A program made the position numbers and the translations under genes. From JAWKZG01 sp041396125 (GTDB taxonomy: Bacteria > Pseudomonadota > Gammaproteobacteria > Competibacterales > Competibacteraceae), in contig JAWKZG010000007.1 of NCBI GenBank assembly GCA_041396125.1, positions 62,001 through 126,000 on the forward strand: a DNA stretch of 64,000 nucleotides, in the 5' to 3' direction. The notes beneath the pieces were generated by a model. The model was not told where the DNA came from. It was given only the letters and a program-made list of their open reading frames with translations, and did no database searches. Of the stretch, positions 9,890-19,800 are shown in pieces (position 1 is the first letter of the stretch; every line of letters begins with the position of its first letter).

Positions 9890-12705
9890 TCAGTCAGTCA
9901 ATCGCAAACCTGTCGGTAAGCCTTCGCCAAAGAAACGCTTGGTATCTGCATCATCCAGTTCACTCACTTCGGCGATCATGGTGATCCATTGTGCGGGGGC
10001 TTTCAGTTCGCGCAAGCGCTGGATCGTGCGTTGCCGTAAGTCGTCCGGCAGGTCACGGCTACGATCACCACTAAGTCGCGCCAGCATGGTAGCGGCAAAA
10101 GCTGCCGGCTGGACTTTGCGCCAGTCCTGTTGCAGCAGCACGCTGAGCCAGTGGGCTGCGGTTTCGCTGTCAACCACCTGGTGCGCGCTGCCATGGAAGG
10201 GCACGCGTGTACCAATCCGGCCAAGCGCCCACCAGGTCTGCACCGATTCACCCTTTTTACTGAGCCGTTGCAGTAGCCAGTCGCCGATTTCGGCCTTGCG
10301 GGCCGGTGCTAAATGCTCCAGCGCCGCGATCAGCCGTACCATGTCATCATAACCCTGCTTTTTCGGGCCTTTGATTTTCTGTTGCCGCTCCGGCGGTACT
10401 AAATAAGGTGCCAGGTCGGTTGCGATAGTTTCCTGCGCTGCCGCATCCAGGCCACCAGCCACGCGTCGCCACAGGGTCCACCACTCGGCCCAGTTTTGTG
10501 CTTCCTTGATGGCATGCACGCCTTGTGCATACAGTGGCCAGAGCTGCTCGATACGCCATTCGTCCAACGGGTAGCCAAAACCTGGCCGCAGGCAGAATCC
10601 GGTCAGATTCAGCCACAGCCGTTCATGATCCGCTGAGCGCCGCCGCCGCCGGGCACCGTCCAGCAGAACGGCGAATAAACCGCGTAACAGCGCACTGTCC
10701 CAACCGTCCCGCTTGCCAAGCAGTTTTTCCAGATCATTGCGCAGAGTTTTGATCCCTTTCGGATCGACCCGGCTGGAGCGTTCGCCGAAATACTGTTCAA
10801 TCAGTTCGCGCGCTGTCTCGAAGCGCGGGTGCAGCGTTTTACTGTCTTCGACCAGGCTGGACGCTGCACTGTCGCGCAGCTGAAACTCCAGGTTCCAGCG
10901 CTGTTGTGGTTGGTCCGGCGTGATGCAGTCGATGGCCAGCGTGCCGACTTCCGTCAGACGGGTTGCAAGCTGTACCGGCACTTCACCGCTGCCGCCTTCC
11001 AGCACAGTGGCAATCGGTGGCAGCGGCTCGAAACTGTCGGCATCCAGCTCAACCAGTTCACCGGCCCGGTAGTGCTTGGCAGCAGTGGCGGAATGCAGAT
11101 GAAAGCGCACGGGTTGTCCCAGTCGTAATGCAAAACGCCGTTTGTCCAGTCGCAATTCACGGCCTTCTTCAGTACCGCGCGGTAATAAACAGATTGCCTG
11201 CCGGGCCTGCTGGCTGTCGAGCTGCAAAAAATAGCTGCGGGCCGAGCCACCGCCGATTTTGAGCCCTTTGCCGCGCGGGCCAGACCGTAAGCGACGGCAC
11301 CACGTGCTACAGCCAGATCAGGTTGCGGATTGGCAAACAGCCGCAGCGGCGCTTGCCCTGTCTGTTGAGGACGCCAGCTTTGCAACAGGCTCTGCAGCCG
11401 TTGCGCCAGGTAATCGCTTTGAAAGACGCCACCGTTCAGCAATACGGCGTCAGGCAGGGGCAGGCGCTGGACGGACTGCCGAGCGCTTCCCGGGCTGGTT
11501 CAGCAAAGCGCTGCAGAAATGCGGCCAGGTGTTTGCTGATAGCCGGGTCGGCGGCATACGGCAAGCCAAACTCGACAATGGCGCCACGCCGGCTGCGAGG
11601 ACGTTCGTCGGGGGCCGGTTGAGGGTAAAAAACCGTCAATAATATGCAGTAGCTCAGCCCGTGTAAGTTCTACCGAGCGCGCTGCACCGATCAGGCGTGA
11701 GCCGGTGCCCAACAGGGTGATACTGGTTTTTTCGGGGATATGTCCGGTTTCTGCAGTAGCCAGCAGGCGTTCTTTGGCACTGCGGCATTGCTGCATGAGT
11801 TGCGCCAGTTGTCCCGCATTAAGTTGCCGGGTATCACTCAGCTTGCGTTCCAGTAAATGGGCGATGGCCAGGTCGATATTGTCGCCACCGAGCATCAGAT
11901 GATCACCCACCGCGATCCGGCTGAGCTGCGGCGCTGTCCGGGCTGAAACTGAGGTGCCGGCTGGACCTTGGTCAATGCGGATCAGGCTCAGATCGGTGGT
12001 GCCGCCGCCGACATCGCACACCAGTAGCAGGCGACAATCCTGCAAAGCATCCTGCAAGTGTTCACCCTGGCGGTAAATCCAGTCATAACAGGCTGCCTGT
12101 GGCTCTTCCAGTAAATGCACTCGCTCCAGCCCCGCCAGCCGGGCGGCCTCTACTGTGAGCGCGCGGGCACCTTCATCAAATGAGGCGGGCAGGGTCAGTA
12201 CAATATCCTGCTGCTCCAGCGGATAATCTGTGAAATGCTGATTCCAGGCGGCACGACAGTGCGACAAATAACAGGCGGAGGCCTGCAGGGGTGAAATTTT
12301 GGGTACATCTTCCGCGCTGCCCCAGGGCAGAATTGGGGCGGTTCGATCCACCTGCGCGTGCGAGAGCCAGCTTTTCGCGCTGACCACCAGCCGGCCCGGT
12401 GATTTTGCCCCCAGTTGTTGTGCCAGGGTGCCGACCAGTCCGGCAGGCAACGATTGTTCCAGTGCGCTGGCGCTCCAGGGCAGTGTATTGGCGCCGGGCG
12501 GCAGTTCGTCCGGTGCCGGATGATAGCGCACAGAGGGCAGTAAGGGCTGTGCCATGACCTCGCCGGGTGCGATCACTTGTTCGATGGCAAATAATTGAAT
12601 AGCCCGGCTGCCGGTACGGGTACGGGTGTCGGCATAGGCGACGACGGTATTACTGGTGCCCAGGTCGATGCCGACCAGATAGCGGGGCGCGATTTTGCGG
12701 GCGAT
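9890..12705 (-). pseudogene. Long Hsp70-family protein (second of an Hsp70 pair), frameshifted
   Basis: Hsp70/actin-like ATPase of about 938 residues with a long C-terminal extension, unlike DnaK. The phosphate-1 motif (VGIDLGTSNTVVAYAD) is at the start; phosphate-2 (CDVGGGTTDLSL) and GDHLMLGGDNIDLA follow. The reading frame breaks three times: near 11635 (after IIDGF), near 11450 (before LLNGGVFQ) and near 11262 (AAKG/LKIGGGS, a G run one base short). Intact segments are 12576-11640, 11639-11450, 11442-11262 and 11227-9890. No ATG precedes the first motif: an AGGAG site at 12713-12717 is followed by ATC at 12703-12705 where the start should be, so the start codon may also be miscalled. The C-terminal 450 residues are helical and belong to the extension found in this Hsp70 subfamily. 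Presumed chaperone; client unknown. Confidence 0.85.
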
Positions 12706-12810
12706 GAGGGTACTCCTGTTGAGCCTGGCGGATGATACCGCTGTTACTGCAGTAATAAGGCGGTAATTTTACCAATACGACGGAAAATCAAAAATAGCGC
12801 ATGATTTCAA

Positions 12811-12840
12811 CCGCAAAAAAAAGCCCGCTCAGCGGGCTTT
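12811..12840 (-). terminator. Rho-independent terminator of the cytochrome transcript
   Basis: Perfect 10-base inverted repeat AAAGCCCGCT/AGCGGGCTTT (12820-12829 and 12831-12840). On the minus strand it is followed by a run of T (the A run at 12815-12822 on plus). It lies 23 bases after the stop of the minus-strand c-type cytochrome. Confidence 0.9.
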
Positions 12841-12862
12841 GAAATGTGATTGATTATTCATT

Positions 12863-13680
12863 TTATTGGGGTTTCATCATATCGCACTGGCGTGCGCCTT
12901 TGCCCCAAAATGCCAGACATTCTTCGTAGGTTGGCTCACCACGACCCTGTATTTGATTGACCACATAGGCAACGACCTGATCGATCTGTTGCTCGCGCAG
13001 AAAGGTGCGTGCCCGTGAAGGCATAGTTTTACCCAGTTCTTTCTTGGTGACGCCGTAACAGTCGCGGCTTTTTCCGCGGTAGGCACTGCGTTCATGATAG
13101 GGCATGCCTGAGTTGGGGCGGCCGCAACGCACTACCAATTTGATGGCGGCAGCATCCAGACCGGTTTCCCGTAACGACAGCGCTGCGCCCCCATAACCGC
13201 CGCCACCGCCGCCGTGCCACTTATGGCAACCCATGCAGTTGGCCTTGCGATACACCTCAAGACCTTTGCTGTCGTCCTGGCTGGATGCGGTTTGCGCGTC
13301 TGTCTGCGCCACTTTGGCAATCACTTCCACAGTGAAGGGGCCACTGGCTGCCTGTACATCGGTAATGGTAAAACCATCGCCTTGCAGACGACCGGTAGTG
13401 GCCTCGTGCTGCAAATCGGTGGCTACGCTGCTGCCGTTTTGCTGCAGTGTAAAAGACGCGCCGTCTGCGCCCTGGATACGCCAGATCAATTGAATCGCAC
13501 GTTTGGGCAGATGCAGACTGAAAGGTGCACTGGCGGTTGTGTCCGGAGTCACCTGGATATGCGTGATCGACTGTTCCACCAGAGTGGGGTTATTGTGCGC
13601 CAGAGCACCGGTGGATAAGACACTGATGAGCAGAAGTGCCCGGCGCGGCTGGCAATAGAACAAAAGGTAGTAATCGACAT
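12863..13680 (-). CDS. Periplasmic c-type cytochrome paired with the quinoprotein dehydrogenase
   Basis: Exported mono-haem cytochrome. The haem site is CMGCH, followed by a glycine run (KWHGGGGGGYGG); a Met-containing PHERSAYRG/KTMPSRA region may supply the axial ligand. The part before it is a beta-rich domain of about 130 residues of unknown role. Four further cysteines (CGRP, DCYG, ECLA, QCDM) suggest disulfides. The frame runs upstream to 13792, but a better start is the ATG at 13680: it gives MSITTFCSIASRA which joins, after a one-base shift near 13645, to ALLLISVLSTGALA, a good signal peptide. The gene follows the PQQ dehydrogenase on the same strand and ends at a strong terminator. 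It probably accepts electrons from reduced PQQ. Confidence 0.85.
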
Positions 13681-13814
13681 GGCTCTGTGCTGGATATAAG
13701 GAAAATGGCGGCTGGTGCGCAGGCAACCGATCCCGCCTGTAGACGACCCCGTGCAAACTAGCGGGTACCAAAATCCGGGGCAATGCGGGCAACCGGCCCC
13801 TTCAGAGTTTATGT

Positions 13815-13864
13815 TGTGCTTTACCAGTGGGGAGGCCACTGTCGGCGCTCCCCGGTAAAGCACA
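13815..13864 (-). promoter_or_regulatory. Large stem-loop between dehydrogenase and cytochrome genes
   Basis: On the minus strand TGTGCTTTACC-GGGGAG pairs with CTCCCC-ACT-GGTAAAGCACA: a 17-base-pair stem with a 3-base bulge and a 13-base loop. An inner CAGTGG/CCACTG hairpin (13825-13841) competes with it. There is no T run, so it is not a standard terminator. It lies 11 bases after the dehydrogenase stop, within the probable dehydrogenase-cytochrome transcript. It could protect the upstream message, attenuate, or separate expression of the two genes. Confidence 0.6.
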
Positions 13865-13874
13865 GTCAGCTTAG

Positions 13875-15632
13875 TTAAAGGGCGAAAACATACAGCATGG
13901 AACTGGGCTCCATTTTTTCCAGCCCATCGGTACCATCAACAAACCATTTCGGCCAGGCACCGCCCAAACCGACCAGCAGGCCGATATATTGCTTGCCATC
14001 GATGCTGAATGTCATGGGTGGCGCATTGATGCCGGCATTGGTTTCAAAGCGCCACAGTTCATCCAGGGTTTTGGCATCCAGCGCGACGAATTCGCCGGCA
14101 GGCTGGCCAGTAAAGACCAGATCACCAGCAGTGCTTAACATGCCGCCCAGCATCGGATACTTGGTTTCGTGTTTGGCCACGACTTTGCCGGTAGCCACAT
14201 CGATAGCAGTGATACTGCCGCTGATCTGCTCATGCTGAGAAGGCCCGCCACCAGTAAAAAACTCACGCGGCTGGTACGATTCCCCTGGAATCATTTCCTG
14301 GTTGGTCATGGTGTTACAGCTTTCGATGACCGGGATATACCACATATTGTGTTGCGGATTGTAAGCAGTCGGTGGCCAGTTTTTACCACCCATATTACCG
14401 GGGCAGGAGACGCCTACCGGGTTGCTGCGACTTGGCGCTGTACCGGCCACATAAGACTGTACTTTTTTCTCGGGATCATAGTCCAGCGGACGACCGGTTT
14501 CCGGGTCCAGACCACGCGTCCAGGTCAGTCGCTTAACGAACGGGGTACCCCAGATAAACTGGCCGCTGGTCCGGTCCAGCGCATAGCCGAAGCCGTTACG
14601 GTCGGCGTGCAGTGCGATCTTGCGTGGCTCACCGTTAATTTCGGTGTCAACCAGAATATGCTCGCTGACGGCGTCATAGTCATAGGGGTCGTTCGGGGTA
14701 TATTGAAAATGCCATTTGATCGTGCCGGAATCGGCATCCAGGGCGATGGCGCTGTTGGTATACAGATTGTCGCCGGGGCGGTATTCCGCATCCCAGTCCG
14801 GGCCGGGGTTGCCAACCCCCCAGATGATCAGATCCTGATCCGGATCATAAGAACCGGTAACCCAGGTCGAGCCGCCGCCGTTTTTCCAGGCATCGTGCAA
14901 ATCCTGCCAGGTTTCGTGACCCGGCTCACCAGGGCCGGGAATAGTAAACCGGCGCCAGCTTTCTTCCTGGGTATTGAGATCGGTCGCTGCCAGCCAGCCG
15001 CGAATCCCGTATTCAGCGCCACCGACACCGGTAATTGCCATGTCTTTGACAATCAGCGGAGCACCGGTAATGGTTTCCCCAATCGCCGGATCGGCTAACT
15101 GACGTTCCCATTCGATTTCACCGGTTTCTTTGTTGGTGACAACCAGTCGGCCGTCCAGCGTGTGGGAGACAACTTTATCTTTCCACAGCCCGACACCACG
15201 GTTATTGACACCGCAGCAGGCCACGGCACCAGCCCAGTCTTTGTCGGTTTCCGGGTTCATTTTCCAGAGTAATTTGCCCGAACCGCTGCTGATATCGAGT
15301 TTATACACTGAACCCCAGCCGTCGGTGACGTACATGGCGCCGTCTTCAACAATTGGAGTGCCTTCCAGGCCGCCGTGCGGCCAGATACCGCCGCCCTCGA
15401 TACCGCCCAGGGCGAAGGTCCAGGCAACTTTGAGGTCGCCGACATTGCTTTTATTGATCTGGTCCAGGGTAGAGTGACGGCTGGCGTCGTAACTGCCATG
15501 ATGCGTAAGCCAGTTGTTGGGTTCCTGCGATGCGTTGAGCAGTCGCTCGGCAGTGGTTTCGGCCGCCAGGCTTACCGTGCTGGCAAGCAGAGCTGCAGCC
15601 AGGGGCAGTAGCAAGTAACGCTGTTGTTGCAT
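13875..15632 (-). CDS. PQQ-dependent alcohol dehydrogenase, lanthanide type
   Basis: Periplasmic eight-bladed quinoprotein of 585 residues with a signal peptide (residues 1-23, ending LAA). It oxidises alcohols to aldehydes with PQQ. The vicinal disulfide Cys139-Cys140 (ACCGVNNRG) is present. Metal ligands by alignment with methanol dehydrogenases are Glu207 (GAEYGIRG), Asn275 (GVGNPGP) and catalytic Asp318, with an extra Asp320 (PYDYDAV). That second Asp of the DYD motif is the mark of lanthanide-dependent enzymes (XoxF, ExaF/PedH); calcium enzymes have Ala or Ser there. Substrate is not determinable; ethanol-type alcohols are likely for this branch. A cytochrome c follows on the same strand and a secreted protein is divergent. 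No pqq biosynthesis gene is in the window. Confidence 0.92.
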   Translation of the reverse strand: MQQQRYLLLPLAAALLASTVSLAAETTAERLLNASQEPNNWLTHHGSYDASRHSTLDQINKSNVGDLKVAWTFALGGIEGGGIWPHGGLEGTPIVEDGAMYVTDGWGSVYKLDISSGSGKLLWKMNPETDKDWAGAVACCGVNNRGVGLWKDKVVSHTLDGRLVVTNKETGEIEWERQLADPAIGETITGAPLIVKDMAITGVGGAEYGIRGWLAATDLNTQEESWRRFTIPGPGEPGHETWQDLHDAWKNGGGSTWVTGSYDPDQDLIIWGVGNPGPDWDAEYRPGDNLYTNSAIALDADSGTIKWHFQYTPNDPYDYDAVSEHILVDTEINGEPRKIALHADRNGFGYALDRTSGQFIWGTPFVKRLTWTRGLDPETGRPLDYDPEKKVQSYVAGTAPSRSNPVGVSCPGNMGGKNWPPTAYNPQHNMWYIPVIESCNTMTNQEMIPGESYQPREFFTGGGPSQHEQISGSITAIDVATGKVVAKHETKYPMLGGMLSTAGDLVFTGQPAGEFVALDAKTLDELWRFETNAGINAPPMTFSIDGKQYIGLLVGLGGAWPKWFVDGTDGLEKMEPSSMLYVFAL

Positions 15633-15824
15633 AGTGTAATTCCTCCCACATGGATTGATGGTTATCTGCTGTGAGTACCCGAAGTGCTCACGGAGCAGTT
15701 TTGCTGTTGTTGTTTTGATATTTGATAATAGTTAAAACGGCGCTTAGCCTATTTAAGGTAGCAAAGATCATTTTTTGTGAGCAAGTTAATTATGTTGCTT
15801 ATTTCAACCCGGGAGGAGATAAAG

Positions 15825-16493
15825 ATGAAGTGCTGTATGGCCCTGATAGCAGGTATTCTGAGCGGATTCACCAGCTTAAGCAGTAATGCGCAGGCTGCCA
15901 CTGACCCCGCGCAGGGTGATATCCGTGATCTCACCGTCGGACTGTCAGTGGCAGATTTACCCGTCACGGGCTATGCCCGTTTTACCTGCAGCTCAGAAAA
16001 CAGCGAGCCGGAGACGAGCCTGAGCGGCTGGAGTGATTACCCGCGCTGTCCGGCTGATGCCGCCGGATTACACGAAGTAAGGGTCCAGTACGATGACAGC
16101 CTGCAACCCTGGGCCAAGGTTAATGACAAATGGGAAGGCACCAAGGTGGCCGGGCATCCGGTTCGCCTGTCGGTGCTGATCAATACGGCTGGTGTAGTGC
16201 AGGGGTTGCGTGTGCTGACCGACCCCGCTGCGCGCAAGTATCTGCGCAAGAAAGCGTACCTGCTCAGTTTCAAGGTCAAGTCACGCTACGGTGCCGAGGG
16301 CTGGCAGTGTGTCAGGCAAAAACCGGCGCAGGGTGAAACGCCGGTGGGTGGCGTGTACATCAATGAGCACTGCGAAAAAACCAGTGGCAGCAAGCATCTG
16401 GTGCTGGATACCCGCTTGTATCGCAGCGCTGAGCAGGATTTGCAGGACTTTACCAATTCGACCCGGTTCGAGATCTGGCTGGCAACTTCATAG
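15825..16493 (+). CDS. Secreted protein of unknown function beside the quinoprotein module
   Basis: A 222-residue exported protein. The start at 15825 has a very strong ribosome site (GGGAGGAGAT) and gives a signal peptide (MKCCMALIAGILSGF...SNAQA); the frame is open upstream to 15777 but that start lacks a site. The mature part contains four cysteines (FTCSS, PRCPA, WQCVR, EHCEK) that could form two disulfides, and a central segment (LRVLTDPAARKYLRKKAYLLSFKVKSRYG). I know of similar proteins beside PQQ dehydrogenases but no function. It is transcribed divergently from the dehydrogenase, 192 bases away, so the two may share regulation. Confidence 0.75.
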   Translation: MKCCMALIAGILSGFTSLSSNAQAATDPAQGDIRDLTVGLSVADLPVTGYARFTCSSENSEPETSLSGWSDYPRCPADAAGLHEVRVQYDDSLQPWAKVNDKWEGTKVAGHPVRLSVLINTAGVVQGLRVLTDPAARKYLRKKAYLLSFKVKSRYGAEGWQCVRQKPAQGETPVGGVYINEHCEKTSGSKHLVLDTRLYRSAEQDLQDFTNSTRFEIWLATS

Positions 16494-16574
16494 CGCTTGT
16501 TGCAAAAATACCATTCCCCGTTGCACGGCGCGGCTTTTTGAAATCGAAAGAAAATCAAAGAATTTCATTTCCTA

Positions 16575-16607
16575 CGGAAAACATAATCTTTAAGATTATG
16601 TTTTCCG
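16575..16607. terminator. Perfect 16-base palindrome, possible bidirectional terminator
   Basis: CGGAAAACATAATCTT and its exact complement flank a single T. It sits between the secreted-protein gene (ends 16493, plus) and the Hsp70 gene (ends 16735, minus), where a bidirectional terminator is expected. The stem is AT-rich and T runs are internal to it, so termination strength is uncertain; a protein-binding palindrome is an alternative. Confidence 0.55.
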
Positions 16608-16734
16608 TTTGGGGCATCCTTATCTCAGATCAGGAGCTGTTTTTGAAACAACTCCTGATGAGTTGAACAGGCTGTTGGATGTGCTCGAGCTGGCGCGCAG
16701 TCGAGCCCGTTTAGCACACTATCGAGTCTGCTGT

Positions 16735-18587
16735 TCAGGCATCACCGCGGGTGTCGAACTCCACTTTCCAGGGTTCTTCGCCGGTGCGTGGTACGGCCTC
16801 CAGGCGCAGGGTGCCAACTTCCGTGACTGCTGCCCGCAGACGCACAGGCACCACTTCACCGGGGGCGTGGTTTTCCGCCGGTAGCTCGGCAGAGATTTCT
16901 TCCAGCTCTTCCAGTTCGTCGTCGCCCCAGTGCTCCAGTACCGTACCGACGGGTTCGTCCCGGCGTACCGAAGAACCGAAAAAGCGGAATTTGACCGGTT
17001 CACCGACCACCAGCCCGAATTCTTCCGGCATCAGCTCGCCTTCGGTGCCTTCTTCCATGCCAAACGGCGCAATACACATCGCCTGCAGCGGCGGCTCCAG
17101 ACCCGGCACCGCAGGCATCGCGCTTTCCACGCCGACGAAATACGATTTGCCGATGCCGCCGCGAATACGTACGCCACGGCCATGCCGGGCATAGCCGTAA
17201 TAGGCTGCGCCACGTGCAACGGCCAGATCCAGCTCGGCACCGGCCAGCATCCGGCCTGGCGGTGCGCCTTCTGACTCCAGCCAGCCATTCAGAATACTGA
17301 GCGTGCGTTCAGCCAATTGGCTGGCTCTGAACACACCACCATTGAAAAGCACCGCAGTGGGATGAATGAAGCTTGACCCTTCCGGTTTGGCAAAGCCTTC
17401 AAATTCGCTGGCAGCGTCCAGCTGACGGCCTAGAAAAGACGCCAGATGGCGGGTAATGGCTGCATCTTGTGCATACGGCAGGCCGAGCTTGGTAAGCGCC
17501 CCTCTGGCGCGTTGCTGTGGTCGGGCATCCGGTGTAACCACCGGGAAAAAGCCTTCCACCAGAATGCGCTGGACTTCCTCATGGCTGAGTTCGCTTTGCA
17601 GCGTACCGCCAATCAGTTTTGAACCCCGGCTCGGTACGACAACCGGGATACTGTCACTGTCAGGATTGCTCAGCAGCGTTTCCTTGGCGCTGCGACAACT
17701 GTGCGTCAAGGCCTGTAATTGCCACAGATCCAGTTTCTTGCCATCGGCCGCGAGCTTTGCCGGACGCTATGCGCCAGCGCCAGATCCATATTATCGCCAC
17801 CGAGCAGGATATGATCACCTACCGCGATGCGTTCCAGTTGCAGTGAACCATCCTGTTCTGTGACTGCGATCAGGGACAGGTCTGCGGTGCCGCCGCCAAC
17901 GTCAATCACCAGGATGATATCGCCCACCGAGACCTGTTCGCGCCAACCGCCCTGGGTTGCCTGAATCCAGCTGTACAGCGCAGCCTGGGGCTCTTCCAGT
18001 AAAATCAGATTCTCCAGCCCGACCGCACGGGCAGCTTCGGCAGTCAGCTCGCGTGCCGCCGGATCAAACGAAGCCGGCACGGTCAGAGTGACCGCCTGTT
18101 GCGCCAGCGGTTGGTCGGGATGGGCCATATCCCAGCAGGCGCGCAGGTGTTCGATGTATAAAATCGAGGCTTGCAGCGGCGAGAGCTGTTCGATCTCTGC
18201 CGGCGCTTCGATAGGTAAGGTTGGCGCCCGCCGGTCAATACCGGGATGGCACAGCCAGCTTTTAGCGCTGGCGATCAGCCGGATCGGCGTGCGGCTGCCC
18301 AGTGTGCGCGCCAGTTCACCGACGGCAAAGTGATTCTGATCGCTCCAGGGCAGGGTCAGATCACCGGCGGCCAGTTCTTCGCTGTGCGGTAAATAAATAA
18401 ACGAGGGCAATTGCTTGCGTTCTTCCACTGCGCCCGGGCCGGTCAGCTGCGGAATGGCCTGGACGCTGAGCAGAACATCCTCGCCGTCACTGGCAGCCAG
18501 ATCGACACAGGACAGCACACTATTGGTGGTGCCCAGGTCGATGCCGACGGCAAAACGGGGTTCAGTTTCGTTGTCTACTTTACTCAT
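16735..18587 (-). pseudogene. Hsp70-family protein (first of the pair), one frameshift
   Basis: DnaK-like ATPase of about 617 residues. Phosphate-1 (VGIDLGTTNSVLSCVD), phosphate-2 (IDVGGGTADLSL), GDHILLGGDNMDLA and the adenosine region (LFNGGVFRASQLAE, GGIGKSYFVG) are present. The C-terminal substrate part is short (VPVRLRAAVTEVGTLRLEAV). The frame breaks near 17760 after LAHSV; shifted by one base it reads AKLAADGKKLDLWQLQALTHSC and rejoins the second part (17709-16735). Start at 18587 gives MSKVDNETEPRFAVGIDL. It follows the DUF2760 gene by 16 bases. DUF2760-Hsp70-Hsp70 is a known conserved gene set without assigned function; here the second Hsp70 is separated by the quinoprotein module. 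Confidence 0.87.
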
Positions 18588-18603
18588 AACTCTTCTACTT
18601 TAG

Positions 18604-19140
18604 TCATAGCTCGACTTCTGCCGGAGCCAGCACGGTCACATCATGCCCATCCGCAACTTTGGGCAGTTGGCAGTGTGTGGCACGCCAGCCGCGATGGCTG
18701 AGGGTGCCCTGAAACGGTGCCTGGCCCACCACATTGCCGGTCAGTCGATAGGCGGCGGCATCGAAACCGGCTTGCAGGGTCAGACGGCTGCCTTCATCGA
18801 GGTTGCTGACGGGTTCGATGCCGACATGCTGATCCAGTACCTTGCGACAACCCTGATGCACGACCCGGGCAGCAGCGCCGATATCAGCATCCGAATATTG
18901 ACTGACATCTTCCTGCAGAAAATCAATAAAACGGCCTTCCTGCTGCAATAATCCGAGTAGTTGCAGCGCGGCGTCCGGCGGTGCACTGTGCAATTGCGGT
19001 GGCGGCATGGCCGGTGCGGGAGCAGGACTGGCCGAAGCGGGCTGGTCTGCCGCCTGGGTGCGGGCTGCAAACGCACCATCGAGCAGAATTTTCCAGGCCA
19101 GGGCCAGCCTGGCGGTGAATGAGAGAGCGGACTCTGCCAT
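18604..19140 (-). CDS. DUF2760 domain protein
   Basis: A 178-residue protein from the start at 19140 (MAESALSF), which has a GGAGAT ribosome site ten bases before; the frame is open to 19164 but that start has none. Residues about 45-65 are Pro/Ala-rich, a linker. The rest matches DUF2760: LLQQEGRFIDFLQEDVSQYSDADIGAAAR followed by a beta-rich half with GSRLTLQAGFD and GTLSHRGWR, in pieces. No function is known for the family, but it travels with paired Hsp70 genes, which is what is seen here (16 bases upstream of the first Hsp70). It is probably a partner or regulator of those chaperones. Confidence 0.82.
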   Translation of the reverse strand: MAESALSFTARLALAWKILLDGAFAARTQAADQPASASPAPAPAMPPPQLHSAPPDAALQLLGLLQQEGRFIDFLQEDVSQYSDADIGAAARVVHQGCRKVLDQHVGIEPVSNLDEGSRLTLQAGFDAAAYRLTGNVVGQAPFQGTLSHRGWRATHCQLPKVADGHDVTVLAPAEVEL

Positions 19141-19218
19141 GCGTATCTCCAAGTCAATCCCCAAAGGCTGGGTATGCTATCACGAGCCTGCAAGACTGTG
19201 GATTAATAGGGGGCGGGC

Positions 19219-19800
19219 TTAAATATTTTCCCGCTTAATCCATTTTGTACTGGCAGGGGGTTGGTAAGCGGCCATGCGCTGGAGTAGCCGTTGTGGCTCA
19301 TCATCGACCAGCAGGGCCTGAAAGTGTGGTTCACGGACAAAGCCTTCGGCTACCGTATGCTTAAGAAAAGCGATCAGATGATCGTAATAGGCGGCGCCGT
19401 TTAACAGTCCGATGGGTTTGCGATGCAGTCCAAGCTGCGCCCAGGTGATGATCTCAAATAATTCATCCAGTGTGCCAAAGCCGCCCGGCAACGCAATAAA
19501 GCCGTCGGCCAGTTCTTCCATCAGCGCTTTACGCTCGTGCATGCTGCCGACCCGGTGGAGCGTGCTACAGCCTTCGTGTAACAACTCTTTGCGGGTCAGT
19601 ACCGCCGGGATGACACCGATGACTTCGCCACCCTCGGCCAGCACTGCATCGGCCACTACACCCATCAAACCTACGCTGCCGCCACCATAGACCAGTCCCA
19701 GTCCCGATTGGGCGAGCAAACGCCCCAGATTCCGGGCCAGTTCGGCGTAGACGCTGTCAGCGCCGGGATTAGAGCCACAATAGACGCATATTCGTTGCAT
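19219..19800 (-). CDS. LOG-family nucleotide phosphoribohydrolase (TIGR00730)
   Basis: Rossmann-fold protein of 193 residues. LOG enzymes hydrolyse nucleoside 5'-monophosphates to base plus ribose 5-phosphate, including cytokinin precursors in plants; bacterial roles are often housekeeping. The signature PGGFGTLDELFE is complete (around residues 105-116), with Arg (MHERKALM) and GGGSVGLMGVVADAVL before it. Start at 19800 gives MQRICVYCGSNPG, the usual beginning. It stands alone, divergent from the GhrA-like gene with about 290 bases between. Confidence 0.9.
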   Translation of the reverse strand: MQRICVYCGSNPGADSVYAELARNLGRLLAQSGLGLVYGGGSVGLMGVVADAVLAEGGEVIGVIPAVLTRKELLHEGCSTLHRVGSMHERKALMEELADGFIALPGGFGTLDELFEIITWAQLGLHRKPIGLLNGAAYYDHLIAFLKHTVAEGFVREPHFQALLVDDEPQRLLQRMAAYQPPASTKWIKRENI

